DNA from: DATFYM01 sp035315065
GTDB taxonomy: Bacteria; Acidobacteriota; Terriglobia; UBA7540
Length of the DNA: 64,000 bases
Assembly (NCBI GenBank): GCA_035315065.1
Contig: DATFYM010000168.1
Coordinates: forward strand, 1 to 64,000
Direction: 5' to 3'
Position numbers and translations under genes: made by a program. Below the pieces are notes generated by a model. It saw nothing but the letters and a program-made list of their open reading frames with translations, was not told the origin of the DNA and did no database searches. Positions 52,393 to 60,303 of this stretch are shown here, in pieces (the first letter of the stretch is position 1; each line of letters opens with the position of its first letter).

Positions 52393-52926
52393 TCAAACCC
52401 CTTGTAGCTTCTTCGTCAGCCCCAGGCGAAGCGCATTCCTGGCTCTCGCCAGGCGGGACATCACCGTACCAATGGGAACTGAAATTGCTTCCGCAATCTC
52501 CTGGTAAGACATTTCCTCCACATCGCACAGCAAGACAACCTCACGGAAGATTAAGGGCAATTCTTCGATGGCTTCTTGAACCATCTGCTGGTGGGAGCGC
52601 TCGATCAAGAGGGACTCCGGCGTTTCCGTGGTCGCCGGGAGCACGGATTCGCCTTCCTCGGTATCAATCGAGACGGTCATATCGCTCTTCAGTCCCGTTC
52701 GTGAGGTCAGAAACGTGTTCCGCAGGATTCGGAACATCCAGGCGCGAAAATTCGTGCCCGGCCGGAACGAGGAGAATCCCTTCAGTGCTTTGCCATAAGT
52801 CTCCTGCACCAGGTCTTCTGCTTCCTCCCGGTTGTGGGTGAGCCATCGCGCCAGGTTATAGAGCGAGTCGAAGAGCGGCATGGCCAGCTCTTCAAATGAA
52901 CCGCCCAAGAGGTTTTCATCTGACAC
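52393..52926 (-). CDS. ECF sigma factor
   Basis: This sigma-70 factor of the ECF group has region 2 in FDSLYNLARWLTHNREEAEDLVQETYGKAL and FRAWMFRILRNTFL, and region 4 in IEELPLIFREVVLLCDVEEMSYQEIAEAI followed by GTVMSRLARARNAL. The start is set at GTG 52926 (177 residues). An ATG at 52962 gives a longer version, but that codon lies between the two halves of the proposed autoregulatory promoter. A GGAG lies only 2 bp before the GTG, so the start remains uncertain. The anti-sigma gene follows 3 bp downstream. Confidence 0.9.
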   Translation of the reverse strand: MSDENLLGGSFEELAMPLFDSLYNLARWLTHNREEAEDLVQETYGKALKGFSSFRPGTNFRAWMFRILRNTFLTSRTGLKSDMTVSIDTEEGESVLPATTETPESLLIERSHQQMVQEAIEELPLIFREVVLLCDVEEMSYQEIAEAISVPIGTVMSRLARARNALRLGLTKKLQGV

Positions 52927-52949
52927 GGCTCCATAACTATATAAGAAGA

Positions 52950-52976
52950 TAACTCCGGCCATCCAAATTTATTCCC
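52950..52976 (-). promoter_or_regulatory. Proposed ECF-type promoter of the sigma gene
   Basis: GGGAATAAAT-N13-GTTA on the minus strand. The same two blocks with the same 13-bp spacing occur on the plus strand ahead of the divergent DoxX gene. Confidence 0.6.
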
Positions 52977-53026
52977 CATTTTCTTACCTCGATGTTTCTT
53001 CTTTTTGTTTTTCCGGCTGACCCTTC

Positions 53027-53053
53027 GGGAATAAATCGCGGGCTAATCAGTTA
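53027..53053 (+). promoter_or_regulatory. Proposed ECF-type promoter of the DoxX gene
   Basis: GGGAATAAAT-N13-GTTA, identical in both blocks and spacing to the site for the sigma gene. It lies about 40 bp before the DoxX ATG. Confidence 0.65.
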
Positions 53054-53091
53054 GGCCCAGTGTACGGGATCTTTCTGGTAGGAGGAAGAAC

Positions 53092-53610
53092 ATGAGAAAC
53101 ACGAATATGGAGAAGGTCTTCGGATGGCTCACGAGTCCGCCGGTCAACGGCCCGAAGTCTACGCTACTTTTGAGACTGATGGCAGGGGGAGTGTTCCTGT
53201 GGGAAGGGATAGTGAAGTTTGTATATGTGAACCAGGGGGTGGGGCGTTTCACGAAACTAGGGTTGCCGTATCCTCATTTCACCGCCGACTTCGTCGGCTG
53301 GCTGGAGATCGTTGGGGGAATACTGTTGCTTTCCGGCCTGATGACACGACTGATTGCAATCCCATTCATCATCGAGATGATCGTTGCCATACTTTCTACG
53401 AAAATCTCGTTGTATCTCGGAACATCGCCCTTGCCTCTGCCGCCGGCGCCGCCTCGGGTGGGAGCATGGGCGGTCTTACATGAAATCCGATCCGACTACG
53501 CTCAAATCATGACGGTTGCCTTCCTGTTGATCAACGGCCCTGGAAAATGGTCCCTGGATGCACTCCTCCGGAGGGAGAGAAAACCAAGCGGCGGGCCAGT
53601 AGTGCTGTAG
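53092..53610 (+). CDS. DoxX family membrane protein
   Basis: This 172-residue protein of the DoxX/YphA family has LLLRLMAGGVFLWEGIVKF (about 21-40), VGWLEIVGGILLLSGLMTRLIAIPFIIEM and a later segment (IMTVAFLLINGPG), giving four membrane segments in total. Members are linked to thiol and oxidative stress handling, but the activity is poorly defined. A GGAGGAAG ribosome binding site precedes the ATG. It is divergent from the sigma/anti-sigma pair and appears to be a target of that sigma. Confidence 0.93.
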   Translation: MRNTNMEKVFGWLTSPPVNGPKSTLLLRLMAGGVFLWEGIVKFVYVNQGVGRFTKLGLPYPHFTADFVGWLEIVGGILLLSGLMTRLIAIPFIIEMIVAILSTKISLYLGTSPLPLPPAPPRVGAWAVLHEIRSDYAQIMTVAFLLINGPGKWSLDALLRRERKPSGGPVVL

Positions 53611-53785
53611 CACCGCATGGCGCGGGTAAACCTACTCGGTCGGCGACAATCAATAATCCGGAGGCGGGCTTAACCGGAGCTTGACTTAGCCCACTGCGGA
53701 AATGTTCATCGTCTTCCCTTGTTCCCTCCCGGCATGTTATTCTTCATAGCTCGCAGGGGCTGGGGTTTCAGGGATAACGCTCGTT

Positions 53786-54238
53786 ATGCTGCGTCGAATC
53801 CAGGCGTGCGCTGTGCTTGTCTCGTTGAGTTTTCTCAGCGTGGGCGGTTTTCTGCCTGTTCTCACTGGGGGCGCGGCCTCCTGCTGCGCGTCACGTTCCT
53901 GCTGCGCGCACCACTGCCCCATGACTGCCGGCCAGCGAGCGGCCTCGCACTCGTGCCCCGCTCATTCCCCTATGGCCGCTGCCGCGGGGCCTCAAAGCTC
54001 ACGCCCAGCGGTCGGTACACCGCCGCTACAGTCGCCCGGTAAGACCCTCTGTTCCTGCGGCGTGTCCCAAGACCATACCTCGTTTTCCACCGCTAAGATT
54101 GATCTGCGCTTCAGCCTCGTCACCGCGACCACGCTGAACCCGCCCGCGCTTCTCTCCCTTCGACCGACGGACGCCCAGCCGCCAACCCTCGAAGCAACCT
54201 TGCGTCCGCCCGACCACCCACCCCGACTGACCTCCTAA
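53786..54238 (+). CDS. Cys/His-rich secreted hypothetical protein
   Basis: This 150-residue protein has a hydrophobic leader (ACAVLVSLSFLSVGGFLPVL). A cluster of metal-ligand-like residues follows: SCCASRSCCAHHCPMTAG, then SHSCPAHSPM and LCSCGVSQDH. The rest is Pro/Thr-rich. A role in binding a soft metal such as copper is plausible from the cysteines but not established. It sits before a TonB-type receptor gene in the same direction, so a joint metal function is conceivable. Confidence 0.55.
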   Translation: MLRRIQACAVLVSLSFLSVGGFLPVLTGGAASCCASRSCCAHHCPMTAGQRAASHSCPAHSPMAAAAGPQSSRPAVGTPPLQSPGKTLCSCGVSQDHTSFSTAKIDLRFSLVTATTLNPPALLSLRPTDAQPPTLEATLRPPDHPPRLTS

Positions 54239-54432
54239 GAATTGACGATTGACGATTGAAACAAAGGAGTCAGGAGCCAGGAGTCAGGAGTCAGAATGAA
54301 GGCGCAGGAGTCGGTCCGCCCTTTCACTATCCGGAAGTGACTGCGGGCCACCGACTGCGAACGGGTTTTCATTCCGACTCCTGACTTCTGGCTCCTGACT
54401 CCTTCTCTCAATCATCATCTGCAATCGCCAAT
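54239..54432. repeat. Nested inverted 7-bp arrays before the receptor gene
   Basis: An inner GGAGTCAGGAGCCAGGAGTC array (about 54266-54294) faces CTCCTGACTTCTGGCTCCTG (about 54378-54402). An outer GACGATTGACGATTGAAAC (about 54243-54261) faces CAATCATCATCTGCAATCGC (about 54409-54428). The GGAGTCA word is the same as at 43297-43402. Confidence 0.85.
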
Positions 54433-54475
54433 TCCCCATCCCGTGGTCGTCGTTCGCTTACACAAAGGAGGAATC

Positions 54476-56719
54476 ATGAGGCGTGCGTATGTCTTTTTGT
54501 GGCTGTCTGCGGTCATCATTCTTAGCCAACTCAATGGGCCGGCCTTCGCCACGGCTCTGGCCACGGTGCGCGGCATCGTCCACGACCCCAACCATCGGCC
54601 AGTGGAAAATGCGGAAGTCGTGATCCGGTCCCGGACCTCGAACTGGTCCGCCAGCACTCGATCCGATTCCGACGGCGAATTTCATTTTAAGGCCGTACCC
54701 CCGGGCGACTACACCCTTAAGGTCACGGCGGAAGGGTTCAGCCCGGCGGAACAATCCATCCCGGCGGTCACGGCCATCACGGCGGCCGAGGGCAAGTCGG
54801 CGGTGATCCATGTGCCGCTCGAGATTGCGGCCACCCGCCAGGTGGTGGAAGTCACAGGCCGGGAGAGCAGGCTCAAGACCCAGTCGTCCACGGTCGAAAC
54901 CAGGGTCTCGGCGCAGGAGGTCGCCCGGACGGCCGGGGCTGACCAGACGAATAGTCTGGCGATGATCACCGACTTCACTCCCGGGGCCACCATGGTGCAC
55001 GACATGCTGCACATGCGCGAGGGTCACCAGGTGAACTGGTTTTTCGACGGCATTCCCGTGATCAACACCAGCATTGCCGCCAACGTGGCGCCCCTGATCA
55101 ACCCCAAGAATGTGGAGTCGCTGGAGGTGGAGCGCGGCGGCTACTCCAGCGAGTATGGCGACCGCACCTATGGCTTCTTCAACGTGGTCACTCCGTCGGG
55201 GTTCGAACGCAACAACCAGGCCGAGCTGGTGGCTTCCTACGGCAACTTCCACACTACCGACGATCAGTTGAGTTTCGGCGGCCATACGGAGCGCTTCGCC
55301 TACTACGGCAGCCTGGACGGCGACCGGTCCGACCTGGGGTTGACCACGCCCACTTCGGCCGTGATTCACGATCAGTCGAGCGGGCTGGGCGGCTTCCTGT
55401 CGCTGCTTTACAATGCCTCGCCGCGCGACCAGGTGCGCTGGATCGTATCGCTGCGAAACGACCATTACGCCATCCCCAACGACGCCGCCAGCCAGGCGGC
55501 CGGCATTCGCGACCTCGACGTGGAAGGAGATGGACTGCTGGGCTTCCAGTGGGCCCACACCACCGGCGGGCTTATCTTCACACTCTCTCCTTATCTTCAC
55601 ATGAACAGCGCGCATTACATCAGCGGACCCGGAGACATGCCCTTGATCCTGGACGACAACAGCCGTTCAACCTACGTCGGTGCCCGGGCCATGCTCCAGG
55701 CGCTCAAGAAGAGGCACAATGTTCGCGTGGGCCTCGAAGTTTGGGGTCAGCACAACAACACCTTGTTCGGATTGACGGCCAATCCGGGCGCCCAGGTCCT
55801 CCAGCAACAGGAGCTTCATTGGGCGAACACCGACTCGCTCTTTGTGGAAGATCAGTACCGGCCTAATTCCTGGCTGACTTTGGATGGCGGTATCCGACTG
55901 GTTCATTACAGCGGGCTGCTCAGCCAGAATGCGGCTAGTCCCCGCCTGGGCGGCGGCATTCGCATCCCGCACCTCGACTGGATCCTGCGCGGCTACTACT
56001 CTTATTATTACCAGCCGCCGCCGCTCGACAGCCTGTCCGGGCCGCTGCTCCGGTTCACCTTGCAGCAAGGCTTCGGCTTCACTCCCCTGCCCGGCGAGCG
56101 CGATATCCAGCGCGATTTCGGCCTGACCGTGCCTCTCAGGGGGCCCCTGGGCGAATGGGCGGTGGATCTCGACAACTACCACACCAACGCCCGCAACTTT
56201 CTGGATCACGATGAGGTGGGCAACTCCGGCATCTTCATTCCCCTCACCGACCTCGCCGCGGTGATCGGCGGCAACGAGATCAGCCTGCGGTCACCGCAGG
56301 TCTGGGGTCACGCGCGGCTCCGGTTTGTCTATGCCAACGCCGTCGGCAAGGGGCTCGGTCCCATCACCGGCGGCCTCATCGAGTTCGCGCCCACCCGTTA
56401 TTTCTATCTCGACCACGACCAGCGCAACACCTTCAGCGGCGTGCTTTCCCTCCAGTTGCCGCGCCGTTTCTGGGCTACTCCAGTGGTCAACTTCGGATCC
56501 GGCTTTGTGAACGGAAACGGTCCGGCGCACCTGCCCCCGCACACCACGGCGGATCTGGCCCTGGGCAGGAACTGCGGAGAAAACTGGTCGTTCTCGCTGA
56601 ACTCCACCAACGTCCTCAACAGCCGTTATCTGCTGGATACCAGCAACACGTTCGGCGGCACGCACACCGAAAACGCGCGCCAGATTTACGGGGAACTGCG
56701 TTACCGCTTCCATTACTAG
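54476..56719 (+). CDS. TonB-dependent-receptor-type outer membrane protein
   Basis: This 747-residue protein has a signal peptide (VFLWLSAVIILSQLNGPAFA) and a carboxypeptidase-regulatory-like domain at about 28-110 (VRGIVHDPNHRPVENAEVVI, GEFHFKAVPPGDYTLKV). A plug-like region follows (LAMITDFTPGATMVHDMLHM, FFDGIPVINTS, VESLEVERGGYSSEYGDRT), then a long beta barrel. Acidobacterial receptors of this build import large substrates or metal chelates. A typical TonB box is not obvious at the N-terminus. AAAGGAGGAA precedes the ATG at 54476. Confidence 0.9.
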   Translation: MRRAYVFLWLSAVIILSQLNGPAFATALATVRGIVHDPNHRPVENAEVVIRSRTSNWSASTRSDSDGEFHFKAVPPGDYTLKVTAEGFSPAEQSIPAVTAITAAEGKSAVIHVPLEIAATRQVVEVTGRESRLKTQSSTVETRVSAQEVARTAGADQTNSLAMITDFTPGATMVHDMLHMREGHQVNWFFDGIPVINTSIAANVAPLINPKNVESLEVERGGYSSEYGDRTYGFFNVVTPSGFERNNQAELVASYGNFHTTDDQLSFGGHTERFAYYGSLDGDRSDLGLTTPTSAVIHDQSSGLGGFLSLLYNASPRDQVRWIVSLRNDHYAIPNDAASQAAGIRDLDVEGDGLLGFQWAHTTGGLIFTLSPYLHMNSAHYISGPGDMPLILDDNSRSTYVGARAMLQALKKRHNVRVGLEVWGQHNNTLFGLTANPGAQVLQQQELHWANTDSLFVEDQYRPNSWLTLDGGIRLVHYSGLLSQNAASPRLGGGIRIPHLDWILRGYYSYYYQPPPLDSLSGPLLRFTLQQGFGFTPLPGERDIQRDFGLTVPLRGPLGEWAVDLDNYHTNARNFLDHDEVGNSGIFIPLTDLAAVIGGNEISLRSPQVWGHARLRFVYANAVGKGLGPITGGLIEFAPTRYFYLDHDQRNTFSGVLSLQLPRRFWATPVVNFGSGFVNGNGPAHLPPHTTADLALGRNCGENWSFSLNSTNVLNSRYLLDTSNTFGGTHTENARQIYGELRYRFHY

Positions 56720-56725
56720 CTCCCT

Positions 56726-56813
56726 GGCCTGTCATTCTGAGCGAAGCGAAGAATCGCTCTTTCCTTGAAATGAAACGAAGGGGGATTCTTCGCTTCGCTC
56801 AGAATGACAGGCC
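56726..56813. repeat. Perfect 30-bp inverted repeat (GTCATTCTGAGCGAAGCGAA type)
   Basis: Left arm 56726-56755 and right arm 56784-56813 are exact reverse complements over 30 bp. It lies between the 3' ends of convergent genes and could act as a bidirectional terminator. A half copy occurs near 11935. This palindrome is a common repeat type in acidobacterial genomes. Confidence 0.9.
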
Positions 56814-56855
56814 AAGGAACTTTCGACTTTCGACTCTCGACTTCGCTCGAACTCC

Positions 56856-58640
56856 TCACTTGTCGAAGAACGGATGCTTAGACAGGGGCAACTTCTCCGT
56901 CTCGGTGCTGCGGGGCTTCAGAGTGACGTCCTCGAACAGCATGGAAGGAACCACAAAGCCGACCACCGGCGCCGATGCCTGGCTCACCATATTTCCACCG
57001 AAGGCGCCAAATGGGACGGTATAAACAGTGGATTCCTGGGACGCTGCCGCCATATCTTTGAAGGCAGTGTCATCGAGGCCTTCAAACTGCCCCTGGCGCA
57101 TGGGCTCCGTGTGGCCGTCCGGATAGACCTTGTAAGCTTCGTTTCCGACGCTGCGGACCTCGATCCCAAAGCCCAGGCCTCGCTGCTTCACCATGCCGAT
57201 CAACTTGTCTTTCATCTCCTTTTCGCTGGCGCCGTTTTCGACGCTGACCATAATGTCGCTGGGCTCGGCGCCGAAGCCGCGCCGGCTGCCACTACTCTGG
57301 AGGAGGCCGGGCACCGGATCGCGCGTGGTGAGCAAAGTCTTCAGAATTCCCTTCTCCACTATAGTCGTCACCCGCGTGCGGACGCCCTCGTCGTCCACGG
57401 CGTGACCACCGAACAGCGGAGTTCCCTGGAATGAACTCCGGGTGGGATCGTCGACCACGCTCAGAAATCCCGGCAGCACCCGCGCTCCCAACCGGTCCAT
57501 GAAGCGGTTGGTGTTTCGCTGTAAGTAAGACTCCACCTGAGGATTGTCGGATACGGGCAGGCGCTGAGCGACAAATTTGGGCCCTAGCACCTCGGCAAAG
57601 AGCTGGCCGGCGGCGCGGCCGGCGAATAGAATCGGGCCGTTGTAGCGATCCACCTGCGGCGCCTGCCGCAACCTGGCGAGGCCCTGAGCCATGGCGCGGA
57701 TGCGATCCGCGAGATCGGCCTCCGAGGGCAGATCCGCCTGCGTGTGTCCGTAGGCTATCACGGTGTCGAGCAGCGAGCTCCCGTCGGTGGCCTGCGTTTT
57801 GGCCACGCATTCCACCCGGGCCATCGGTGACCCGCGGGTGACCACCGTCCCCTCGCTGTTGAGATACCAGGAGCGCGAGTCGTTCACCTCCAGGCTCACC
57901 GACGAATTGAAAATATCCGGCGTCTGGCGGAAGAGCGCCGAGAGGCTGCGCACCAGCGCCTTGGCCTGATCGAGGTCCATTCGGGCCGGATTCAGCGGCT
58001 CCGACTCGGTCACCGCTGGCTCCTTGGTGAAGTCCGGAATGTCTTCGCGCGTGGTCCGATTCTGCAGGGCGGCGCGCTTGCGGGAAAGCGTTTCCAGCGC
58101 CGCTTTGTACGCCCCGTCCGTCGCCAGCCAGATGTGGCGCCGCAACTCTTTGTAGTCGTCGTCGATGGGGAGAAGCACCACCCCGCTCAGGCCGTTGGCG
58201 CCGGGGGGATAAGAAAAGAAATTGCTGTTGTCGAGCTGATAGCTCCCCACGCGTACTTCCACCGCGAGCGTGCGGGCGCGCCCGATGTTCCCGGCCAGAA
58301 GCGCGCCAAAGGTGGCCGAAGCGTTGAGCATCCGGGTGTCCTGCACGTGGTAAGCGATGAAGTAAGGCTTCTCGAGGTTCTCGAGCTGCAACTGCTTCAT
58401 GGAGCGGTCGAGTTCGTCGCGCATGGCACGCAGGACGACGTCGTCCTGGGCGCGTGCGGCAGTAGGCAGTAGGCAGTAGGCAGAAAGCAGAAGGCAGAAG
58501 GCAGTAGGCAGAAGGCAGAAAGCAGAAGACGGTAAGCGGAGGGCCGTAGGCAGAAGGCGGAGACCAGAAGGTAGTAGGCAGTAGGCAGAACGCAGTACGC
58601 AGAAGGCACGGCACATGGTCGATGAAGAATATTTGGTCAT
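56856..58640 (-). CDS. Exported TldE/PmbA-like protein lacking the metal site
   Basis: This protein of about 594 residues belongs to the TldD/PmbA family, whose two subunits form a peptidase that processes peptides such as microcins. The segment GPILFAGRAAGQLFAEVLGPKF aligns with the HEVFGHRIEGH metal site of the TldD-like protein at 60304-62175, but here the histidines are replaced, so this is the inactive partner. The first 50 or so residues are encoded by GGCAGTA/GGCAGAA heptamers and read as repeated AFCLLPTAYCLLPSA, a hydrophobic stretch ending in an ARA-Q cleavage-like site. The start at 58640 is one of several options (58616, 58664, 58682). Confidence 0.87.
   Translation of the reverse strand: MTKYSSSTMCRAFCVLRSAYCLLPSGLRLLPTALRLPSSAFCLLPTAFCLLLSAYCLLPTAARAQDDVVLRAMRDELDRSMKQLQLENLEKPYFIAYHVQDTRMLNASATFGALLAGNIGRARTLAVEVRVGSYQLDNSNFFSYPPGANGLSGVVLLPIDDDYKELRRHIWLATDGAYKAALETLSRKRAALQNRTTREDIPDFTKEPAVTESEPLNPARMDLDQAKALVRSLSALFRQTPDIFNSSVSLEVNDSRSWYLNSEGTVVTRGSPMARVECVAKTQATDGSSLLDTVIAYGHTQADLPSEADLADRIRAMAQGLARLRQAPQVDRYNGPILFAGRAAGQLFAEVLGPKFVAQRLPVSDNPQVESYLQRNTNRFMDRLGARVLPGFLSVVDDPTRSSFQGTPLFGGHAVDDEGVRTRVTTIVEKGILKTLLTTRDPVPGLLQSSGSRRGFGAEPSDIMVSVENGASEKEMKDKLIGMVKQRGLGFGIEVRSVGNEAYKVYPDGHTEPMRQGQFEGLDDTAFKDMAAASQESTVYTVPFGAFGGNMVSQASAPVVGFVVPSMLFEDVTLKPRSTETEKLPLSKHPFFDK
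58458..58612. repeat. GGCAGTA/GGCAGAA heptamer array inside the TldE-like gene
   Basis: About 20 heptamers of GGCAGTA, GGCAGAA, AGCAGAA and GGCGGAG form the 5' part of the reading frame. Because 21 bp is three heptamers and seven codons, the encoded peptide repeats every seven residues. Confidence 0.93.
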
Positions 58641-58691
58641 AGGTTCCCGATAAAATGATTGCACGAACTCCTTTGCGAGCACCGCGACGGT

Positions 58692-59552
58692 TCAAATTCC
58701 CGGCCACTCGCGTCTGCCGAGTGGCGTCCAACCGTCCTGGAAGCTTGCTGCGTACTGCGACCGAAAGCGCCCAAGTAGATACACGACTCGCGGCCACTGC
58801 TTGCCAAAGTGCCCCCTCGCCGGGTGATGAAAGAACGCGAGGAGGCTTGTGAACGGGTTGGGGAAGACCGTCCACCTAACGGTCTCGCACTCGGGAAGTC
58901 CTTCGATTGGAGTCGGCGTAAGACCCTCCCTGCCGATCGACTCGGTGAATGGATCACGTACGCGGGCGCCATGGAAGAGGATAAGAGTCGGCTCAAGGAT
59001 CTCGATTTCCTTCTTCAGATACCGCCAACAATTCTCTCGCATGACATCCGTTGAGTTTGTCCCCATCCTGCCGCCGCTCGGTGCACAGCACTGCACTGTG
59101 TTGGTTTGGGCGCAACGCCGCAGGAGCGAACGCACTTGCAAACGCTCCTGCTCGTCATCTGAAGCTCTGACCTGGAAGATTTCCATCAGCACCTTTAAGA
59201 TTCCGCGATAATGGTCATTTAATCCGTACCTGTCAGTTCTCAGAAGGCCTACCGCGTCGCTCCCTCTTCCCGTGTCGATGCCCACAAAGAGTATCCTCAA
59301 TGGCTTGCCATTGACCGTTCCGTCGTAGTCTTCGCCCTGATGATTCAAATGGCAATCGGACGGCTTCGGCTCCGAATAACACGCGCTCGCAGCAACACTT
59401 GCCTTGCAGCCGCGTAAATAATATTCGCAAGTAAATGTTCCGGGGCTGGTCTGGTCGCGAAACCACTCGGAATGCAGGTATTGGTGAATCGCATCGTAAC
59501 GATCCTGCGTCCCTTTGAGATTGCTCTCATAAGTTGCAAGTGCCATGGTCAA
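58692..59552 (-). CDS. Uracil-DNA-glycosylase-superfamily-like protein
   Basis: This 286-residue protein has features of the UDG fold: LRILFVGIDTGRGSDAVG (equivalent to the first active-site loop), CWRYLKKEIEILEPTLILFHG (the motif before the second loop), and FPNPFTSLLAFFHHPARG with the HP motif of the leucine loop. The N-terminal region has cysteines in CEYYLRGCKASVAASACYSE and SDCHLN that could bind an iron-sulfur cluster, as in family 4/5 UDGs. The catalytic residue is not certain, and the match is distant. It lies between the two TldD/TldE-type genes with a four-helix-bundle gene. Confidence 0.6.
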   Translation of the reverse strand: MTMALATYESNLKGTQDRYDAIHQYLHSEWFRDQTSPGTFTCEYYLRGCKASVAASACYSEPKPSDCHLNHQGEDYDGTVNGKPLRILFVGIDTGRGSDAVGLLRTDRYGLNDHYRGILKVLMEIFQVRASDDEQERLQVRSLLRRCAQTNTVQCCAPSGGRMGTNSTDVMRENCWRYLKKEIEILEPTLILFHGARVRDPFTESIGREGLTPTPIEGLPECETVRWTVFPNPFTSLLAFFHHPARGHFGKQWPRVVYLLGRFRSQYAASFQDGWTPLGRREWPGI

Positions 59553-59566
59553 GTAACTGGTTTTCT

Positions 59567-59605
59567 TCCGCCTGCGACCTACTGCCTACTGCTTTCTGTC
59601 TTCAG
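59567..59605. repeat. Short heptamer array (CTACTGC type)
   Basis: TGCGACCTACTGCCTACTGC and TTTCTG-type units between the UDG-like and four-helix-bundle genes. They are in the same orientation as the long array at 60025. Confidence 0.7.
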
Positions 59606-60012
59606 CTTACTCCTTGCTGCTCGCTCCCGACCGCTGCCACCGTACGCGGTGCAAATCTTTCTGGCCTAGAGATCATGCTGCTCAGCATTCTGCCAATCTC
59701 GTCGTAGCCCGCGGCCAGTTCTTCGTGCAGTTCAACAGATATGTACCCGCAGTCGCGCGCGAAATCGAGCCAGACCTGAGTTTCGGTGGCCTCAGCATCG
59801 GAGTCTGCCAGCTTACTGACGAACATGCTCGGGTATTGCCGCTTCCTGAATCCTTCCGCCACATTAGCTGCGACACTACGTGACGACCTGCGAATTTGGC
59901 TTGTCAGCGAGTACCTTTCGTCCTGCGGAAACGACTTCGACTGGGTGAATATCTCCATGGCGAGCTTGTAAGCAAGCTGATAAACCTTAAGGTCGCGATG
60001 CCCTCTCAGCAT
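59602..60012 (-). CDS. Four-helix-bundle protein (S23/bAvd-like)
   Basis: This 136-residue protein of the 23S-rRNA-intervening-sequence family has HRDLKVYQLAYKLAMEIFTQ, FPQDERYSLTSQIRRSSRSV, AANVAEGFRKR and VWLDFARDCGYI. These proteins form positively charged pentamers related to the accessory protein Avd of diversity-generating retroelements. There is no 23S rRNA or reverse transcriptase nearby. The gene is bordered upstream by a 278-bp heptamer array and downstream by a shorter one, and lies between the two TldD-family genes. Confidence 0.9.
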   Translation of the reverse strand: MLRGHRDLKVYQLAYKLAMEIFTQSKSFPQDERYSLTSQIRRSSRSVAANVAEGFRKRQYPSMFVSKLADSDAEATETQVWLDFARDCGYISVELHEELAAGYDEIGRMLSSMISRPERFAPRTVAAVGSEQQGVS

Positions 60013-60024
60013 ATCTCAGCCAGT

Positions 60025-60302
60025 TTGCCTTCTTGCCTTCCGCCTACTGCCTTCCGCCTTCCGCCTTCTGCCTTCTGCTTTCCGCCTACTGCCTACTGCC
60101 TTCTGCCTACTGCCTTCTGCCTTCCGCCTACTGCCTTCCGCCTTCTGCCTTCCGCCTACTGCCTTCCGCCTTCTGCCTACTGCCTTCCGCCTACTGCCTT
60201 CCGCCTACTGCCTTCCGCCTTCTGCCTTCTGCCTTCCGCCTACTGCCTTCTGCCTTCTGCCTACTGCCTTCTGCCTTCTGCTTTCCGCCTTCTGCCTACT
60301 TC
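60025..60302. repeat. Long CTACTGC/CTTCTGC heptamer array
   Basis: About 38 imperfect heptamers (TGCCTTC, CGCCTAC, TGCCTAC, CGCCTTC) fill the space between the four-helix-bundle start codon and the TldD-like stop codon. On the opposite strand the unit is GGCAGTA/GGCAGAA, the word seen at 58458-58612 and 61935-61978. Open frames across it on the plus strand encode only the repeat (LLPSAYCLLPSA) and are not genes. Confidence 0.95.
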
Positions 60303-60303
60303 T

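Noticed and set aside
57292..58875. A 527-codon minus-strand frame overlapping the TldE-like gene
   Set aside because: It is the shifted-frame shadow of the TldE-like gene in GC-rich sequence; its composition (Arg/Gly-rich) is typical of such shadows.
59602..60012. Diversity-generating retroelement
   Set aside because: An Avd-like four-helix-bundle gene is present, but no reverse transcriptase, template repeat or variable repeat was found in the window.
60025..60302. CRISPR array
   Set aside because: Units are 7 bp and contiguous, with no repeat-spacer alternation, and no cas gene is present.
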